A stretch of DNA of 64,000 nucleotides, from NCBI RefSeq assembly GCF_000577895.1, contig NZ_HG917869.1, positions 434,001-498,000 of the forward strand, written 5' to 3'. Positions within the stretch are counted from its first letter, which is position 1; the number at the start of each line of letters is the position of its first letter. Positions 7,774 to 17,679 of the stretch are shown piece after piece. Source of the stretch: Clostridium bornimense (lineage in GTDB: Bacteria; Bacillota; Clostridia; Clostridiales; Clostridiaceae). Made by a program: the position numbers and the translations under genes. Below the pieces are notes generated by a model, which saw only the letters and a program-made list of their open reading frames with translations, searched no databases and was not told where the DNA came from.

Positions 7774-10416
7774 CTACTTTATTGCATATTCTCTTTCACT
7801 TTTATTTATAATTTCTTTTGCAAAAATTGCAACGGCATCCTCAATTCTTTCACAACTTGTAAAAATTCTAATATTATTTTCTTTAAGTTTTTTCTTAGGC
7901 TCTTCCCCTATCCTAAGTGAAATTACTCCATTACAATCGTCTATTGTTTTTATTAACTTCTCTATTTTACTATCACTTTTGCAATTCGCTTCTCCATTAC
8001 AATATCTATCAACATTCCTCTTTTCTAAAAACATAACAGTATCATTTCTATATTCATATATATAAAACTCCTCAGCTTGTCCAAAATGCATATCTATTGT
8101 CATTCCACTTCTTGTTGCCACAGCAAACTTCAAGTGTCTACCAGACACCTTTTTATCTTTTAATTCCATAGATAATTTTAATCCCTGATCATTATTTAAT
8201 GTTCCTATAGCATCTGCCCTACATTGCTTACAATGAAACATTTGTTTTATATTTTCTCCACATTTTTTTCTCATTTCATTAATTTCTATATTACTTACTA
8301 AAGGCATATTTTCAAATACACTACCCTTAACAGGAATCATTTGCATTATATTTGTAATCTCTACTCCTAATTCTTTTGCCTTTTTAGTTACATCATATAT
8401 ATGTTTATCATTTATTCCTTTCAACATAACTATGTTTACCTTAACAACTATACCTCTCTCTGTAAGATACTTTATACCTGATAGCTGATTAGTAAGAAGA
8501 ATCTCTGCACCTTCCATTCCTGTATATGTTACACCTAAATAATTTACATATTTATATATCTTTGATATTATATGAGGATTAATTCCATTCATAGTTACTG
8601 TTACATGTGACACCCCTAAATTTATCAATTCCTCTGCATAAAATGGTAACATAAGACCATTAGTGGAAATACAAAATGTCATTTCTGGATTATCTGCTCG
8701 TATTAGTTTTAACGTTTCTCTAACATTATCAAAATTGGCTAAAGCATCTCCTGGCCCTGCAATCCCTATTACTTTTAAATTTGGCATTTTACTTTTAACG
8801 AACTTATATTTTTCAAATGCCTTAACTGGACTTAACACTTCTGTTGTTACACCAGGACGGCTTTCATTAACACAATCATACTTTCTATAACAATAATTAC
8901 AACTTATATTACATTTAGGAGCAATTGGAAGATGCATTCTAGCATATTTATGTGCTGATTCACAACTAAAACATGGATGTGTCTTAGTTTTATCCTTAAT
9001 AGTTACTACTTTTTTTTCTTCTAAAGATTTCATCTTCTTTTCCCCCTTATAATACTTATTAAATGTTGTTTCTCTAAAAACACTATGTTTTCTATCTAAA
9101 ATCATATTAGTAATACTATCACTAATTGATAATGATCCTTCATATCCAATGGACAAAATTCTTTGTCCACCTACTCTATCGTGAATTGGGAACCCTCCTC
9201 TTATAAGTGGTATATTATATTTTTCTTCAATTCTTCTTCCATCAGAATTTCCAATAAGAATATTAGCACCTAACTTTATGGAGTATTTTTCTATATCTAC
9301 AAAATCAGCATCATCAATAATCTTAAAATCTTCTATAAATAATGCATCTGCCAATTCCTTTACTTCCTCATATAAAGCTTTTTCTAATGAGGGGCAAACA
9401 TCACCTGTAGCTATCAAAACTGGGAAAACGCCGATTTCTAATACCATTCTAACAGTAGAATAAACATAATCTGGTTCTCCAAATATTGCTATCCTTCCCT
9501 CTGCATTATATTTGTGAGAATCTATCATAGCATCTAGATATCTACCTCTCTCCTTAACATACTTTTCTGGTATCTTTTCCCCTGATATATTACTTAAAAC
9601 ATTTAAGAAATTATCAGTATCTCTAATCCCCCTAGGAAGATTAAGTCTTATATTTTTTACTCCATAATTTTCTTCTAGATACTTTCCTACTGAACTATTA
9701 TCATCTACAAAAGTTGTTAACTCTATTGTCATCCTAGCTCCAGCCATAAAAGATATATCTTCAATAGATGTGCCATTTTCCGGTAATCTTTCATATACTT
9801 TTTTATGAATCCCATCTAAATTTTCAGAAATATCTGGCAATAGTATATAGTCTAAATTAAAATCTCCTAAAATATCTTTTATTTTTCTAGTGTCAGCAGG
9901 ACTTATTGGTCCAGTAACTATATTTACTTTATTATTTTTTTCTTCTTTCATTTCTACATTTTCAACAATTCCTCTTAAAGCACTAAAATATCCTCCAAAT
10001 TGTGTTCCTCCATATCCTGGAGATGATATTGGTATTAATTTTACCTTTTCATTTGGATTTTTTTCTTCAAAAATCTTAGATATTCTTACTATATCTTCAC
10101 CGATAGTTTCTGCTAAACAAGTAGTAGCTATTGCTATTACTTCTGGATTATATAATTTAATTAAATTTTTTAAACCTTTTAAAAGATTTTTTTCTCCACC
10201 ATAGACAGTACCTTGTTCTGTTAGTGAAGATGAAGCTATATCAATAGGTTCATTAAAATGTGTTGCCATATGTCTTCTTATATATGTACTACAACCTTGT
10301 GAACCATGTAAGATTGTCATACATCCTTTTATGCCATATGTTGCATTAACAACCCCCATTGGCATACACATCTTACAAGGGTTAACTGTAAGACTTACAT
10401 AATCTTCTTTACTCAT
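7774..10416 (-). CDS. nifN-B: NifN-NifB fusion, FeMo-cofactor biosynthesis
   Basis: One frame of 880 residues joins two cofactor-assembly proteins. Residues 1 to about 460 are NifN, the NifK-like subunit of the NifEN scaffold (NPCKMCMPMG, GSQGCSTYIRRH, TTCLAETIGED). Residues about 462-750 are NifB, a radical-SAM enzyme making NifB-co, with CNISCNYC at about 502-509 and HCKQCRADAIG near 730. Residues about 760-870 are a NifX/NafY-like cofactor-binding tail (FAVATRSGMTIDMHFGQAEEF). The fusion is typical of clostridia. ATG 10416 with GGGGGAGAGG upstream is chosen over ATG 10443, which overlaps nifE. A strong internal AAGGGGG precedes an in-frame ATG at 9033, exactly where NifB begins. Confidence 0.96.
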   Translation of the reverse strand: MSKEDYVSLTVNPCKMCMPMGVVNATYGIKGCMTILHGSQGCSTYIRRHMATHFNEPIDIASSSLTEQGTVYGGEKNLLKGLKNLIKLYNPEVIAIATTCLAETIGEDIVRISKIFEEKNPNEKVKLIPISSPGYGGTQFGGYFSALRGIVENVEMKEEKNNKVNIVTGPISPADTRKIKDILGDFNLDYILLPDISENLDGIHKKVYERLPENGTSIEDISFMAGARMTIELTTFVDDNSSVGKYLEENYGVKNIRLNLPRGIRDTDNFLNVLSNISGEKIPEKYVKERGRYLDAMIDSHKYNAEGRIAIFGEPDYVYSTVRMVLEIGVFPVLIATGDVCPSLEKALYEEVKELADALFIEDFKIIDDADFVDIEKYSIKLGANILIGNSDGRRIEEKYNIPLIRGGFPIHDRVGGQRILSIGYEGSLSISDSITNMILDRKHSVFRETTFNKYYKGEKKMKSLEEKKVVTIKDKTKTHPCFSCESAHKYARMHLPIAPKCNISCNYCYRKYDCVNESRPGVTTEVLSPVKAFEKYKFVKSKMPNLKVIGIAGPGDALANFDNVRETLKLIRADNPEMTFCISTNGLMLPFYAEELINLGVSHVTVTMNGINPHIISKIYKYVNYLGVTYTGMEGAEILLTNQLSGIKYLTERGIVVKVNIVMLKGINDKHIYDVTKKAKELGVEITNIMQMIPVKGSVFENMPLVSNIEINEMRKKCGENIKQMFHCKQCRADAIGTLNNDQGLKLSMELKDKKVSGRHLKFAVATRSGMTIDMHFGQAEEFYIYEYRNDTVMFLEKRNVDRYCNGEANCKSDSKIEKLIKTIDDCNGVISLRIGEEPKKKLKENNIRIFTSCERIEDAVAIFAKEIINKSEREYAIK
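9033..9048 (-). promoter_or_regulatory. Internal ribosome site at the NifN/NifB junction
   Basis: AAGGGGG (9042-9048) stands eight bases before an in-frame ATG (9031-9033) that begins the NifB domain (MKSLEEKK). The spacing is optimal for independent translation start. It may let the cell make free NifB as well as the fusion. Confidence 0.5.
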
Positions 10417-10435
10417 ACCTCTCTCCCCCACTTTC

Positions 10436-11770
10436 TCAAACATACTTCCAAACTGGACTATTTATTGATAAATTCACTTCCTCTGCAAAATTTACTGCTC
10501 CTTCAAATCCTCCTAAAGCATGTTTCCTTTCATGATTATGATCACAAAATGCTACACCAAGCTTATAAGCTAAAGGTCTTTCTTTTACACCACCAACTAA
10601 AATATCCGCTCCTTTTTCAATCATAAACTTCTCAAGTTCATACGGATTTGCATCATCTAATATCACTGTTCCTTCATTTACTAGACTATTTATTACTTCA
10701 TAGTCTTCAACTTTACCTGTTTGGGTACCAACCATTACTGTTTCCATCCCTAGCTCTTTAAATTGTCTTATTAGTGATATTGCCTTAAAACCGCCACCAA
10801 CATAAATTGCTGCTTTTTTTCCTTCTAGATTTTTTTTATATCTCTCTATAATAGGTAATACTTTTTCCTCTTCCTTCGTAATGAAAGTTTTAGTTTTTTC
10901 TATAATTTTTTCATCACAAAAAAGTCCTGCTATTCTAAGTAAAGAATTTTTTGTATCTTCTAATCCTACAAAACTAATTTTCATATATGGTATGTTAAAA
11001 TCCTCTTCCATCATTTTTGCTAAATATACCATTGATCCTGCACATTGAACAATATTAAATCGTGCACTACTGGCTTTCTTTAAAGATTCTATATCTGCAT
11101 CACCAGTTATTTTTGAAATAACTTCCACACCTATCTCCTTAAGATAATTCTCAATAATCCACATTTCACCAGACAAATTGAAATCCCCTAAAATATTAAT
11201 TCCATTACACTTTGAATATTGTTCTCTATTAAATAAATTCATCAATGCGTTACATGCTAATTTATATCCTTTTGATTTATTTCCAGAAAATCCCGGTGCC
11301 ATAACTGGAATTATTGGAATATTATATTTTTCTTCATAGGCCTTACAAATAGCTTGTACCTCATCTCCTATTACTCCAACAATACATGTTCCATAAACGA
11401 AAATTCCTTTAGGATTATGATTTTTTATTACTCCTTCAATAGCTCTACCTAACTTTTTTTCTCCTCCAAAAATTACATCTTCTTCCCTTAAATCAGTTGA
11501 AAAACTATTTCTATATATCTCCTCTCCACTTGATAAACTTCCTCTTATATCCCATGTATAACTAGCACATCCTATTGGCCCATGCACAATGTGATATGCG
11601 TCTGTTATTGGATTAAGTACAACCCTTGCTCCACAGTATACACAAGCTCTTTGGCTCACTGCTCCTGATACACTTTCGCTATCACATTTTAATTTTCCAC
11701 TACCTTTACTTTTTTTACATATAAATTTAGTTCTTTCCTCAAGTAAATCAACAGAAACTCTCTCCTCCAT
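10436..11770 (-). CDS. nifE: NifE, FeMo-cofactor scaffold subunit
   Basis: NifE (444 residues) pairs with NifN to form the scaffold on which NifB-co is turned into FeMo-cofactor. It is a NifD homologue. Conserved cysteines appear in SQRACVYCGARVVLNP (about 39-54), HGPIGCASYTW and TCIVGVIGDEV, which bind the scaffold cluster; NIVQCAGSMVYL matches the cofactor-site region. ATG 11770 has AGGAGG at good spacing. It is separated from nifK by 137 bases holding two hairpins, while its stop almost touches nifN-B. The length is normal for the family. Confidence 0.96.
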   Translation of the reverse strand: MEERVSVDLLEERTKFICKKSKGSGKLKCDSESVSGAVSQRACVYCGARVVLNPITDAYHIVHGPIGCASYTWDIRGSLSSGEEIYRNSFSTDLREEDVIFGGEKKLGRAIEGVIKNHNPKGIFVYGTCIVGVIGDEVQAICKAYEEKYNIPIIPVMAPGFSGNKSKGYKLACNALMNLFNREQYSKCNGINILGDFNLSGEMWIIENYLKEIGVEVISKITGDADIESLKKASSARFNIVQCAGSMVYLAKMMEEDFNIPYMKISFVGLEDTKNSLLRIAGLFCDEKIIEKTKTFITKEEEKVLPIIERYKKNLEGKKAAIYVGGGFKAISLIRQFKELGMETVMVGTQTGKVEDYEVINSLVNEGTVILDDANPYELEKFMIEKGADILVGGVKERPLAYKLGVAFCDHNHERKHALGGFEGAVNFAEEVNLSINSPVWKYV

Positions 11771-11795
11771 ATTTACACCTCCTAAATTAGAAACT

Positions 11796-11885
11796 AGAAT
11801 CTAAAATGAAGAATTCATTTTACATTTTAGGTTCTAATATTTAAAATTGAGTAGAATGTTCCAACTTTGAAACAAAACTACTCAA
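11796..11885 (-). promoter_or_regulatory. Two hairpins between nifK and nifE
   Basis: Reading with the operon, an 8-bp stem TTGAGTAG / CTACTCAA (11878-11885 with 11847-11854) is followed by TTTT. A second stem (11796-11808 with 11823-11835, 13 positions with few mismatches) follows directly before the nifE ribosome site. They could act as a partial terminator or as 3-prime protection of the nifHDK message, lowering nifEN-B expression. Confidence 0.5.
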
Positions 11886-11907
11886 TGCTTTAAATACTAG
11901 TAAATTA

Positions 11908-13272
11908 CTATAAAACTAGTTCAAAATCCTCATCACTTGAGTCTCTATCAACTCTATCCATTAATGCTGTAAGTATAAGTTCAAGAACTCTCATTGCACC
12001 TTTATATCCTACCAATGGCATATATGAATGAACATATCTATCTATTATTGGAAAACCAGCTCTTACAAATGGTATATCTTCTGCTCTTGCAATATACTTT
12101 GAATGAGTTCCTCCTATTATTAAATCAACTTTCTCATTCTTTATTAATTGATGTAAATAGTATAGATCACTTTCTGCCTTGCATATGCAATTCGCAACAC
12201 CAAATTCTTCAAATAAACTATTAACAGTCTTTTCAAAAGCCTTTCCTGGTGTTCCTGTTATTACATACTTAGGAATCATTCCAAGTTCTAAAATAAATTT
12301 AGTCATGGCAATTACAAAATCAGGATCACCATTTATAGCTACTGTCTTTCCAGAATAATATGGGTGAGCATCTATCATAATATCAAGAACTTGACCTCTT
12401 TCTTCTTCTATTTCGTAAGGGACTTCGCCTTTTGTAAATTTAGCAAGTTCCATTATAAAATCATCTGTAGAACAAACCCCAATTGGCATCTTTAATATTA
12501 TATTTGGCACCTTATGGATGCTTTCTAATACACTCAATGGTTCACTTGTAGCAAAACTTCCCATTCCTATTGCAAATTCTGCATCTCCTAATTCAATAAT
12601 ATCTTTAACTAATGTACCACCTTTGGGAAATAATTCATACTTCCCTGTCATTGGGGCATCAAGTACACCACTTGTATCAGGGAGCATAGTAAATGGAACT
12701 TTCATTATATTCATTATCCTTTTCATTTCTCTCATATCACCAGGATTTACAAAGCCAGGTATTACACATAGTTTTCCTGTTGAAGTAGCTGTCTTTTCTG
12801 ATAGATCTCTTATAAAACCAGCTACCATGTTTGCAAAACCGTTGATATGTGAACCAACATAACTAGGTGTATTTGCATGAACAATATATTTACCTTCTGG
12901 AATATCAATAGATTCTATTATTGAACCTAAATCATCTCCTATTGTTTCAGATAAACAAGTAGTATGAACTGCCATAATATCTGGGTTATATATATCAAAT
13001 ACATTTTTTGCAGCTGTTCTTAAGTTTGATGCACCACCAAATACACAAGCTCCTTCACTAAATGCCGAAGTTGATGCCATTGCTGGATCTTTAAAATGTC
13101 TAGTTAAAAATGTTCTATGATATGAACAGCATCCTTGTGAACCATGACTATGTGGCATACAATTATGAACTCCAAGCGCTGCATACATTGCACCAACAGG
13201 TTGACAAGTTTTATTTGGATTAATTTTTAAATGTGTTCTTTCTGTAATTTCTTTTGGTGTTAAATCTAACAT
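11908..13272 (-). CDS. nifK: NifK, nitrogenase MoFe protein beta subunit
   Basis: NifK (454 residues) forms the alpha2-beta2 MoFe protein with NifD and shares the P-cluster. The cluster cysteines are C23 (TCQPVGAMYA), C48 (GSQGC) and C106 (TTCLSETIGDD). Compared with Azotobacter NifK it lacks about 50 N-terminal residues, as in C. pasteurianum. The ATG at 13272 overlaps the TAA stop of nifD (GACTAATG), giving translational coupling, and GGAGG lies just upstream inside nifD. Nothing unusual is seen. Confidence 0.97.
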   Translation of the reverse strand: MLDLTPKEITERTHLKINPNKTCQPVGAMYAALGVHNCMPHSHGSQGCCSYHRTFLTRHFKDPAMASTSAFSEGACVFGGASNLRTAAKNVFDIYNPDIMAVHTTCLSETIGDDLGSIIESIDIPEGKYIVHANTPSYVGSHINGFANMVAGFIRDLSEKTATSTGKLCVIPGFVNPGDMREMKRIMNIMKVPFTMLPDTSGVLDAPMTGKYELFPKGGTLVKDIIELGDAEFAIGMGSFATSEPLSVLESIHKVPNIILKMPIGVCSTDDFIMELAKFTKGEVPYEIEEERGQVLDIMIDAHPYYSGKTVAINGDPDFVIAMTKFILELGMIPKYVITGTPGKAFEKTVNSLFEEFGVANCICKAESDLYYLHQLIKNEKVDLIIGGTHSKYIARAEDIPFVRAGFPIIDRYVHSYMPLVGYKGAMRVLELILTALMDRVDRDSSDEDFELVL

Positions 13273-14858
13273 TAGTCTTCACCTCCTAGTTTTCCCTCTA
13301 AAACAGATTCTTTTTTCCAAGGAGCTACTGTATAGTTCCAAACTGGTGTATACATACCCATTGTTACATCTCTACCAAAGTTTACAGCTCCTTTAAATCC
13401 AGCATATGGCCCAGAGTAATCGTATGAGTGTAATTGTCTTGAAAGAATTCCGCCCTTTTGAATTACAAACTTATCCTTTATTCCTGAGAAAAACATGTCT
13501 GGTTTCAACTTCTTAATAAACTCTTCAGTTTCATAATGATTCAGATCATCTACTACTATTGATCCCTTATCCATGTCTCTTTCCATACCTTTATAGTCTT
13601 CTAATTCACTTATTTCTTTCTTTAACTCTTCAAGTTCCTCTTCTGTCTTATACACTTTATATTTATCTTCTATTTTCTCAACATTTAAAACTTCAATATT
13701 TTTTAAATCAGCATCTTCTACTATATTAGGTATTACTTCTCTACCTTCATAATCATCTCTATGTGCAAATTCATATCCTGCAAGGAGAGTCTTTACGCCA
13801 AAGTCTTTAAGCAGTAATTGATAATGATGTGATCTTGATCCACCAACAAACAATGCTGCAGTTTTTCCTCTAAGCTTTGTTCTGTATAGAGACATATCAT
13901 CACTGATATTTGCAAGTTCATCAGCTATTACTTTCTCAGTTTGCTGTATTAATACAGGATCATCGAAAAATTTAGCCATTTCTCTAAGCGTCTCTATAGT
14001 ATTATCTAATCCTATAAAGTCCCCTTTCATCCAAGCTGTGCCATATTGAATTTTCATCATTTCCGCGATATAATTAATTGAACGGTGACATTGAATTACA
14101 TTGAGATCAGCGGTATGAGCTTTTCTATAATTGTCAACACTTCCGTCACCTGTAAATGTTGCAATTACCTCATATCCACATAACGTTAATATTCTTTTGA
14201 TTTCCCAAGCATCTCCACCAATATTATACTCGCCAAGTATATTTACGGAATGCTTAGTTGGCTTATAATCAACTGTACCAATTAGGTCTCTAATTATTAT
14301 GTTATTTGCTATGTGGTGTCCTGCTGATTGAGATACACCTTTATATCCTTCACATGGAAAAGATATTACATCAATTCCGTACTTTTCTGAATTTCTCTTT
14401 GCTACCGCTGGCAAATCATCACCTATTAAACCAACTGGACAAGTAGCACATATAAATATAGTTTTAGGATGAAAAATATTTACAGCTTCTTCTATAGCTG
14501 CATCTAATTTTTTTTCTCCGCCAAATACAATATCACTTTCTTGTAAATCTGTTGAAAAACAATATGGAACATAATTTTGTCCACCATCTTCAGCTTTTGC
14601 CTTGTTTCTCCTTGTTCCCCATGAATAGAAACCACATCCTATAGGCCCATGCGTTATAATCAATGCATCTTTTGTTGGTCCAAGTACAACTCCTTTACAT
14701 CCAGCATAGCAACATCCTCTATGATTTATAAGACCGGGCATTGTTCTACTATTTGCAGCAATCTCTTGAGTCTCTTCCTCCAACTCTAACATATGGCCTT
14801 TTCTGTTTTTATATACTTTTGCACTATATTTGTCTAATACACTATCTACTTTACTCAT
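13272..14858 (-). CDS. nifD: NifD, nitrogenase MoFe protein alpha subunit
   Basis: NifD (528 residues) carries the FeMo-cofactor site that reduces N2. P-cluster cysteines are C49 (HRGC), C75 (GPIGC) and C140 (CATCPVGLIGDD). FeMo-cofactor ligands are C257 (VIQCHRSINY) and H477 (RQLHSYDYSGPY). Residues about 385-440 are a charged insertion rich in Glu, Lys and Asp, absent from proteobacterial NifD and known as the clostridial insertion of C. pasteurianum. It compensates in the structure for the shorter NifK. Start ATG 14858 has GGAGGTGAGG-type spacing. It follows nifI2 by 19 bases. Confidence 0.97.
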   Translation of the reverse strand: MSKVDSVLDKYSAKVYKNRKGHMLELEEETQEIAANSRTMPGLINHRGCCYAGCKGVVLGPTKDALIITHGPIGCGFYSWGTRRNKAKAEDGGQNYVPYCFSTDLQESDIVFGGEKKLDAAIEEAVNIFHPKTIFICATCPVGLIGDDLPAVAKRNSEKYGIDVISFPCEGYKGVSQSAGHHIANNIIIRDLIGTVDYKPTKHSVNILGEYNIGGDAWEIKRILTLCGYEVIATFTGDGSVDNYRKAHTADLNVIQCHRSINYIAEMMKIQYGTAWMKGDFIGLDNTIETLREMAKFFDDPVLIQQTEKVIADELANISDDMSLYRTKLRGKTAALFVGGSRSHHYQLLLKDFGVKTLLAGYEFAHRDDYEGREVIPNIVEDADLKNIEVLNVEKIEDKYKVYKTEEELEELKKEISELEDYKGMERDMDKGSIVVDDLNHYETEEFIKKLKPDMFFSGIKDKFVIQKGGILSRQLHSYDYSGPYAGFKGAVNFGRDVTMGMYTPVWNYTVAPWKKESVLEGKLGGED

Positions 14859-14877
14859 TTACCTCACCTCCCAAATA

Positions 14878-15258
14878 CTAAAGTATCTCTTCTCCAGACT
14901 TACCATCTCTGACTCTATATGCCTCTTCAATTGGTAATACAAAAATCTTACCATCTCCTGGTGTATCAGTTTTATTTACATTAATTATTGTTTCCACTGC
15001 CTTTTCAACTTCTCCATCATTAACAATAATTGTGAAAGACCTTTTAGCAATTAGTCTCCTTCCTTCTGTAAATGCTTCTGAAAAACCTGAATACACTTCA
15101 TTATGAGCATCTGCAAATTCTTTACTTATTTTATCTAAAGATTTCTTACCTCTTCCCAAAACTTTTCTACAAGTAATAGATGGAAACCCAGCTTCAGCTA
15201 GGGCATTTTTGGTTTGATTCACTTTATTTAACCGTATTATACACATTATCTCCTTCAT
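14878..15258 (-). CDS. nifI2: NifI2, nitrogenase-regulating PII protein
   Basis: NifI2 (126 residues) is a PII-family protein placed between nifH and nifD, as in methanogens and clostridia. With NifI1 it binds NifDK and blocks electron transfer from NifH when 2-oxoglutarate is low, that is when ammonium is plentiful. It has the PII core (MKEIMCIIRLNKVNQTKNAL) and the C-terminal GDGKIFVLPIEEAYRVR. Its T-loop is long and divergent (LGRGKKSLDKISKEF to ITEGRRLIAKR region, about residues 34-75), which is typical of NifI2. Start ATG 15258 is preceded by GGAGG. Confidence 0.95.
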   Translation of the reverse strand: MKEIMCIIRLNKVNQTKNALAEAGFPSITCRKVLGRGKKSLDKISKEFADAHNEVYSGFSEAFTEGRRLIAKRSFTIIVNDGEVEKAVETIINVNKTDTPGDGKIFVLPIEEAYRVRDGKSGEEIL

Positions 15259-15281
15259 ACAAATTCCTCCTAAAGCCTTAA

Positions 15282-15608
15282 TTAGAGTTCCTCTTTACCT
15301 AAACTAATTGTATATGCAGTTTCAACTGGAGTTATGAAAATCTTACCGTCCCCATAAGTTCCTTTTTCCCCAGTTCTCGCATTCTTCATTATAACCCTTA
15401 CCACATCATCTTTATCCTCATCTTTCACTACTATTAAAAGCATCTCTTTAGGCAATTCATCATAATGGATTTCCCCAACTTGAATTCCTTTTTGTTTTCC
15501 CCTTCCAAAAACGCCCATTTTAGTTACTTGAGGAAATCCAGCATCAAATAATTCCGATAACACTGTATCTACTTTTTCACTTCTTATTATTGATCTTACT
15601 AAATACAT
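15282..15608 (-). CDS. nifI1: NifI1, nitrogenase-regulating PII protein
   Basis: NifI1 (108 residues from ATG 15608) is the partner of NifI2 in the ammonium switch-off complex. The T-loop reads GRGKQKGIQVGEIHYDELPKE, the C-terminal motif GDGKIFITPVETAYTIS. The GTG at 15617 is in frame but sits on the ribosome site GGTGG, and starting at ATG gives the standard N-terminus MYLVRSIIR. It lies 19 bases after nifH and 24 before nifI2. A near relative of this protein is encoded at 54117-54443 in the urea/guanidine operon. Confidence 0.95.
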   Translation of the reverse strand: MYLVRSIIRSEKVDTVLSELFDAGFPQVTKMGVFGRGKQKGIQVGEIHYDELPKEMLLIVVKDEDKDDVVRVIMKNARTGEKGTYGDGKIFITPVETAYTISLGKEEL

Positions 15609-15626
15609 TCCCTTCACCCACCTTTA

Positions 15627-16550
<924 letters not shown>

Positions 16551-16564
16551 TTGTCACAGCTATT

Positions 16565-16610
16565 AAAAAAAGTCTAAATATACATAATAATCATTATATA
16601 TATTTAGACT
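16565..16610 (-). terminator. Strong hairpin terminator in the nifH leader
   Basis: The arms AGTCTAAATATA and TATATTTAGACT (outer ends of 16571-16610) pair perfectly and are followed by seven T on the minus strand. It would end transcripts of the regulator operon, whose last stop is at 16720. It would also attenuate any transcript started at the predicted promoter at 16674-16702. Confidence 0.75.
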
Positions 16611-16635
16611 TCATTGCCTTTATATTAATTTAGAA

Positions 16636-16660
16636 GTTCCGTTTTGTTCTGTTTTGTTCC
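16636..16660 (-). repeat. Three GAAC motifs at 10-base intervals before nifH
   Basis: On the minus strand the motif GGAACAAAAC is followed by AGAACAAAAC and then GGAAC, so GAAC recurs three times at an exact 10-base period. The period equals one DNA turn or a regular RNA spacing. The array begins about seven bases after the predicted transcription start and precedes the terminator hairpin. Confidence 0.7.
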
Positions 16661-16673
16661 TTTTCATACACTT

Positions 16674-16702
16674 ATACTACCATATAAAAATATCAATGTA
16701 AA
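16674..16702 (-). promoter_or_regulatory. Predicted nifH-operon promoter
   Basis: A -35-like TTTACA (16697-16702) and a -10-like TAGTAT (16674-16679) are spaced by 17 bases in the short gap after the regulator stop. No sigma-54 -24/-12 pattern (GG-N10-GC) is seen nearby. The assignment is by consensus only. Confidence 0.45.
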
Positions 16703-16719
16703 GTAGTTTATTACATTTT

Positions 16720-17679
16720 TTATATAATTGCTATTATCTTACCCATATCTGTATAATCATAATTGTCATTTTCTTCACAATCACTCTTAAACTCTTCTAA
16801 TTTTAAAATATCTATTATGGCTTTACATGGATATGTATGTAAATCTTCTGTCTTAATAACTAAATCATAACTTTCTTTATGAATAGGTATAAACTCAAGG
16901 TTCTCATTATCTCTAATGTGTTTTTTTACTCCAACTCCAACATCAGCCTTTCCATTCCTGATAAAGTTTACAACCTCTCTATTATTAGTAACGTTGTTTC
17001 CATAACCTTGCACGTCTTTTTTTTCTATACCAAATTTTTTTAAGCTTTCATCAATTAAAATTCTAGTACCACTTCCTAATTCTCTATTAACTAATATTAC
17101 ATCTTTTCTACTTAAGTCTTTCCAGCTTTTTATATTTTTCGGATTTCCCTTTTGCACATAAAACCCTTGAGTTCTATAACACAAGTTAATAATTGTAGTT
17201 GATATTCCTGGCAACATACTTCTTACATAATCTACATTACACCTATCAGTATCAGCATTCCAAATATGACTTGCTGTAACTTTAACATCACCATTATACA
17301 AAGCACATAAACCATTAAAACTATTATCATACAATCTCAAAATCTTTATTCCTTTGTAGCACTGACTCAAGTATGAAACTAATATATCTATTATAGAATC
17401 TTTTCCACAAATAACTAATTTGTCTTCTATGTGATTTTTATATAATTCACTAAAAGAATACATACCATAATCTACTTTAATCTCTTCTCTTAAATCAGCA
17501 AACTCTTCTTTATCTTCTCCAATGTATCTTTTTACTTCATCTGGACTTATCCTTAGTTTATTTCCCACTTTATATGCTTTAAGTTCATTTCTTTTTATAA
17601 TTTCATAAACAGTCTTCTTAGATATTGATAATATCTCAGCAACCTCTAAGGGACTTAGAAATTTTTTGTTTTTATCCAT
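16720..17679 (-). CDS. HTH regulator with periplasmic-binding-protein-like ligand domain
   Basis: This 319-residue protein has an excisionase/MerR-like DNA-binding domain at residues 1-55 (LSPLEVAEILSISKKTVYEII then KVGNKLRISPDEV). The rest, about 85-319, is a solute-binding-protein-like domain of the PBP_like type (KLVICGKDSIIDILVSYL, VNRELGSGTRILID, ADVGVGVKKHI). Cytoplasmic proteins of this build are thought to sense molybdate-type ligands. ATG 17679 with AAGGAG is used; it overlaps the upstream stop. It lies between the nifV operon and nifH and near modABC, so a molybdate-responsive regulator of nif or mod is a reasonable inference, not shown. Confidence 0.82.
   Translation of the reverse strand: MDKNKKFLSPLEVAEILSISKKTVYEIIKRNELKAYKVGNKLRISPDEVKRYIGEDKEEFADLREEIKVDYGMYSFSELYKNHIEDKLVICGKDSIIDILVSYLSQCYKGIKILRLYDNSFNGLCALYNGDVKVTASHIWNADTDRCNVDYVRSMLPGISTTIINLCYRTQGFYVQKGNPKNIKSWKDLSRKDVILVNRELGSGTRILIDESLKKFGIEKKDVQGYGNNVTNNREVVNFIRNGKADVGVGVKKHIRDNENLEFIPIHKESYDLVIKTEDLHTYPCKAIIDILKLEEFKSDCEENDNYDYTDMGKIIAII

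Noticed and set aside
12518-12862. 114-codon plus-strand frame within nifK
   Set aside because: It is antisense to the conserved NifK coding sequence and follows its codon pattern.
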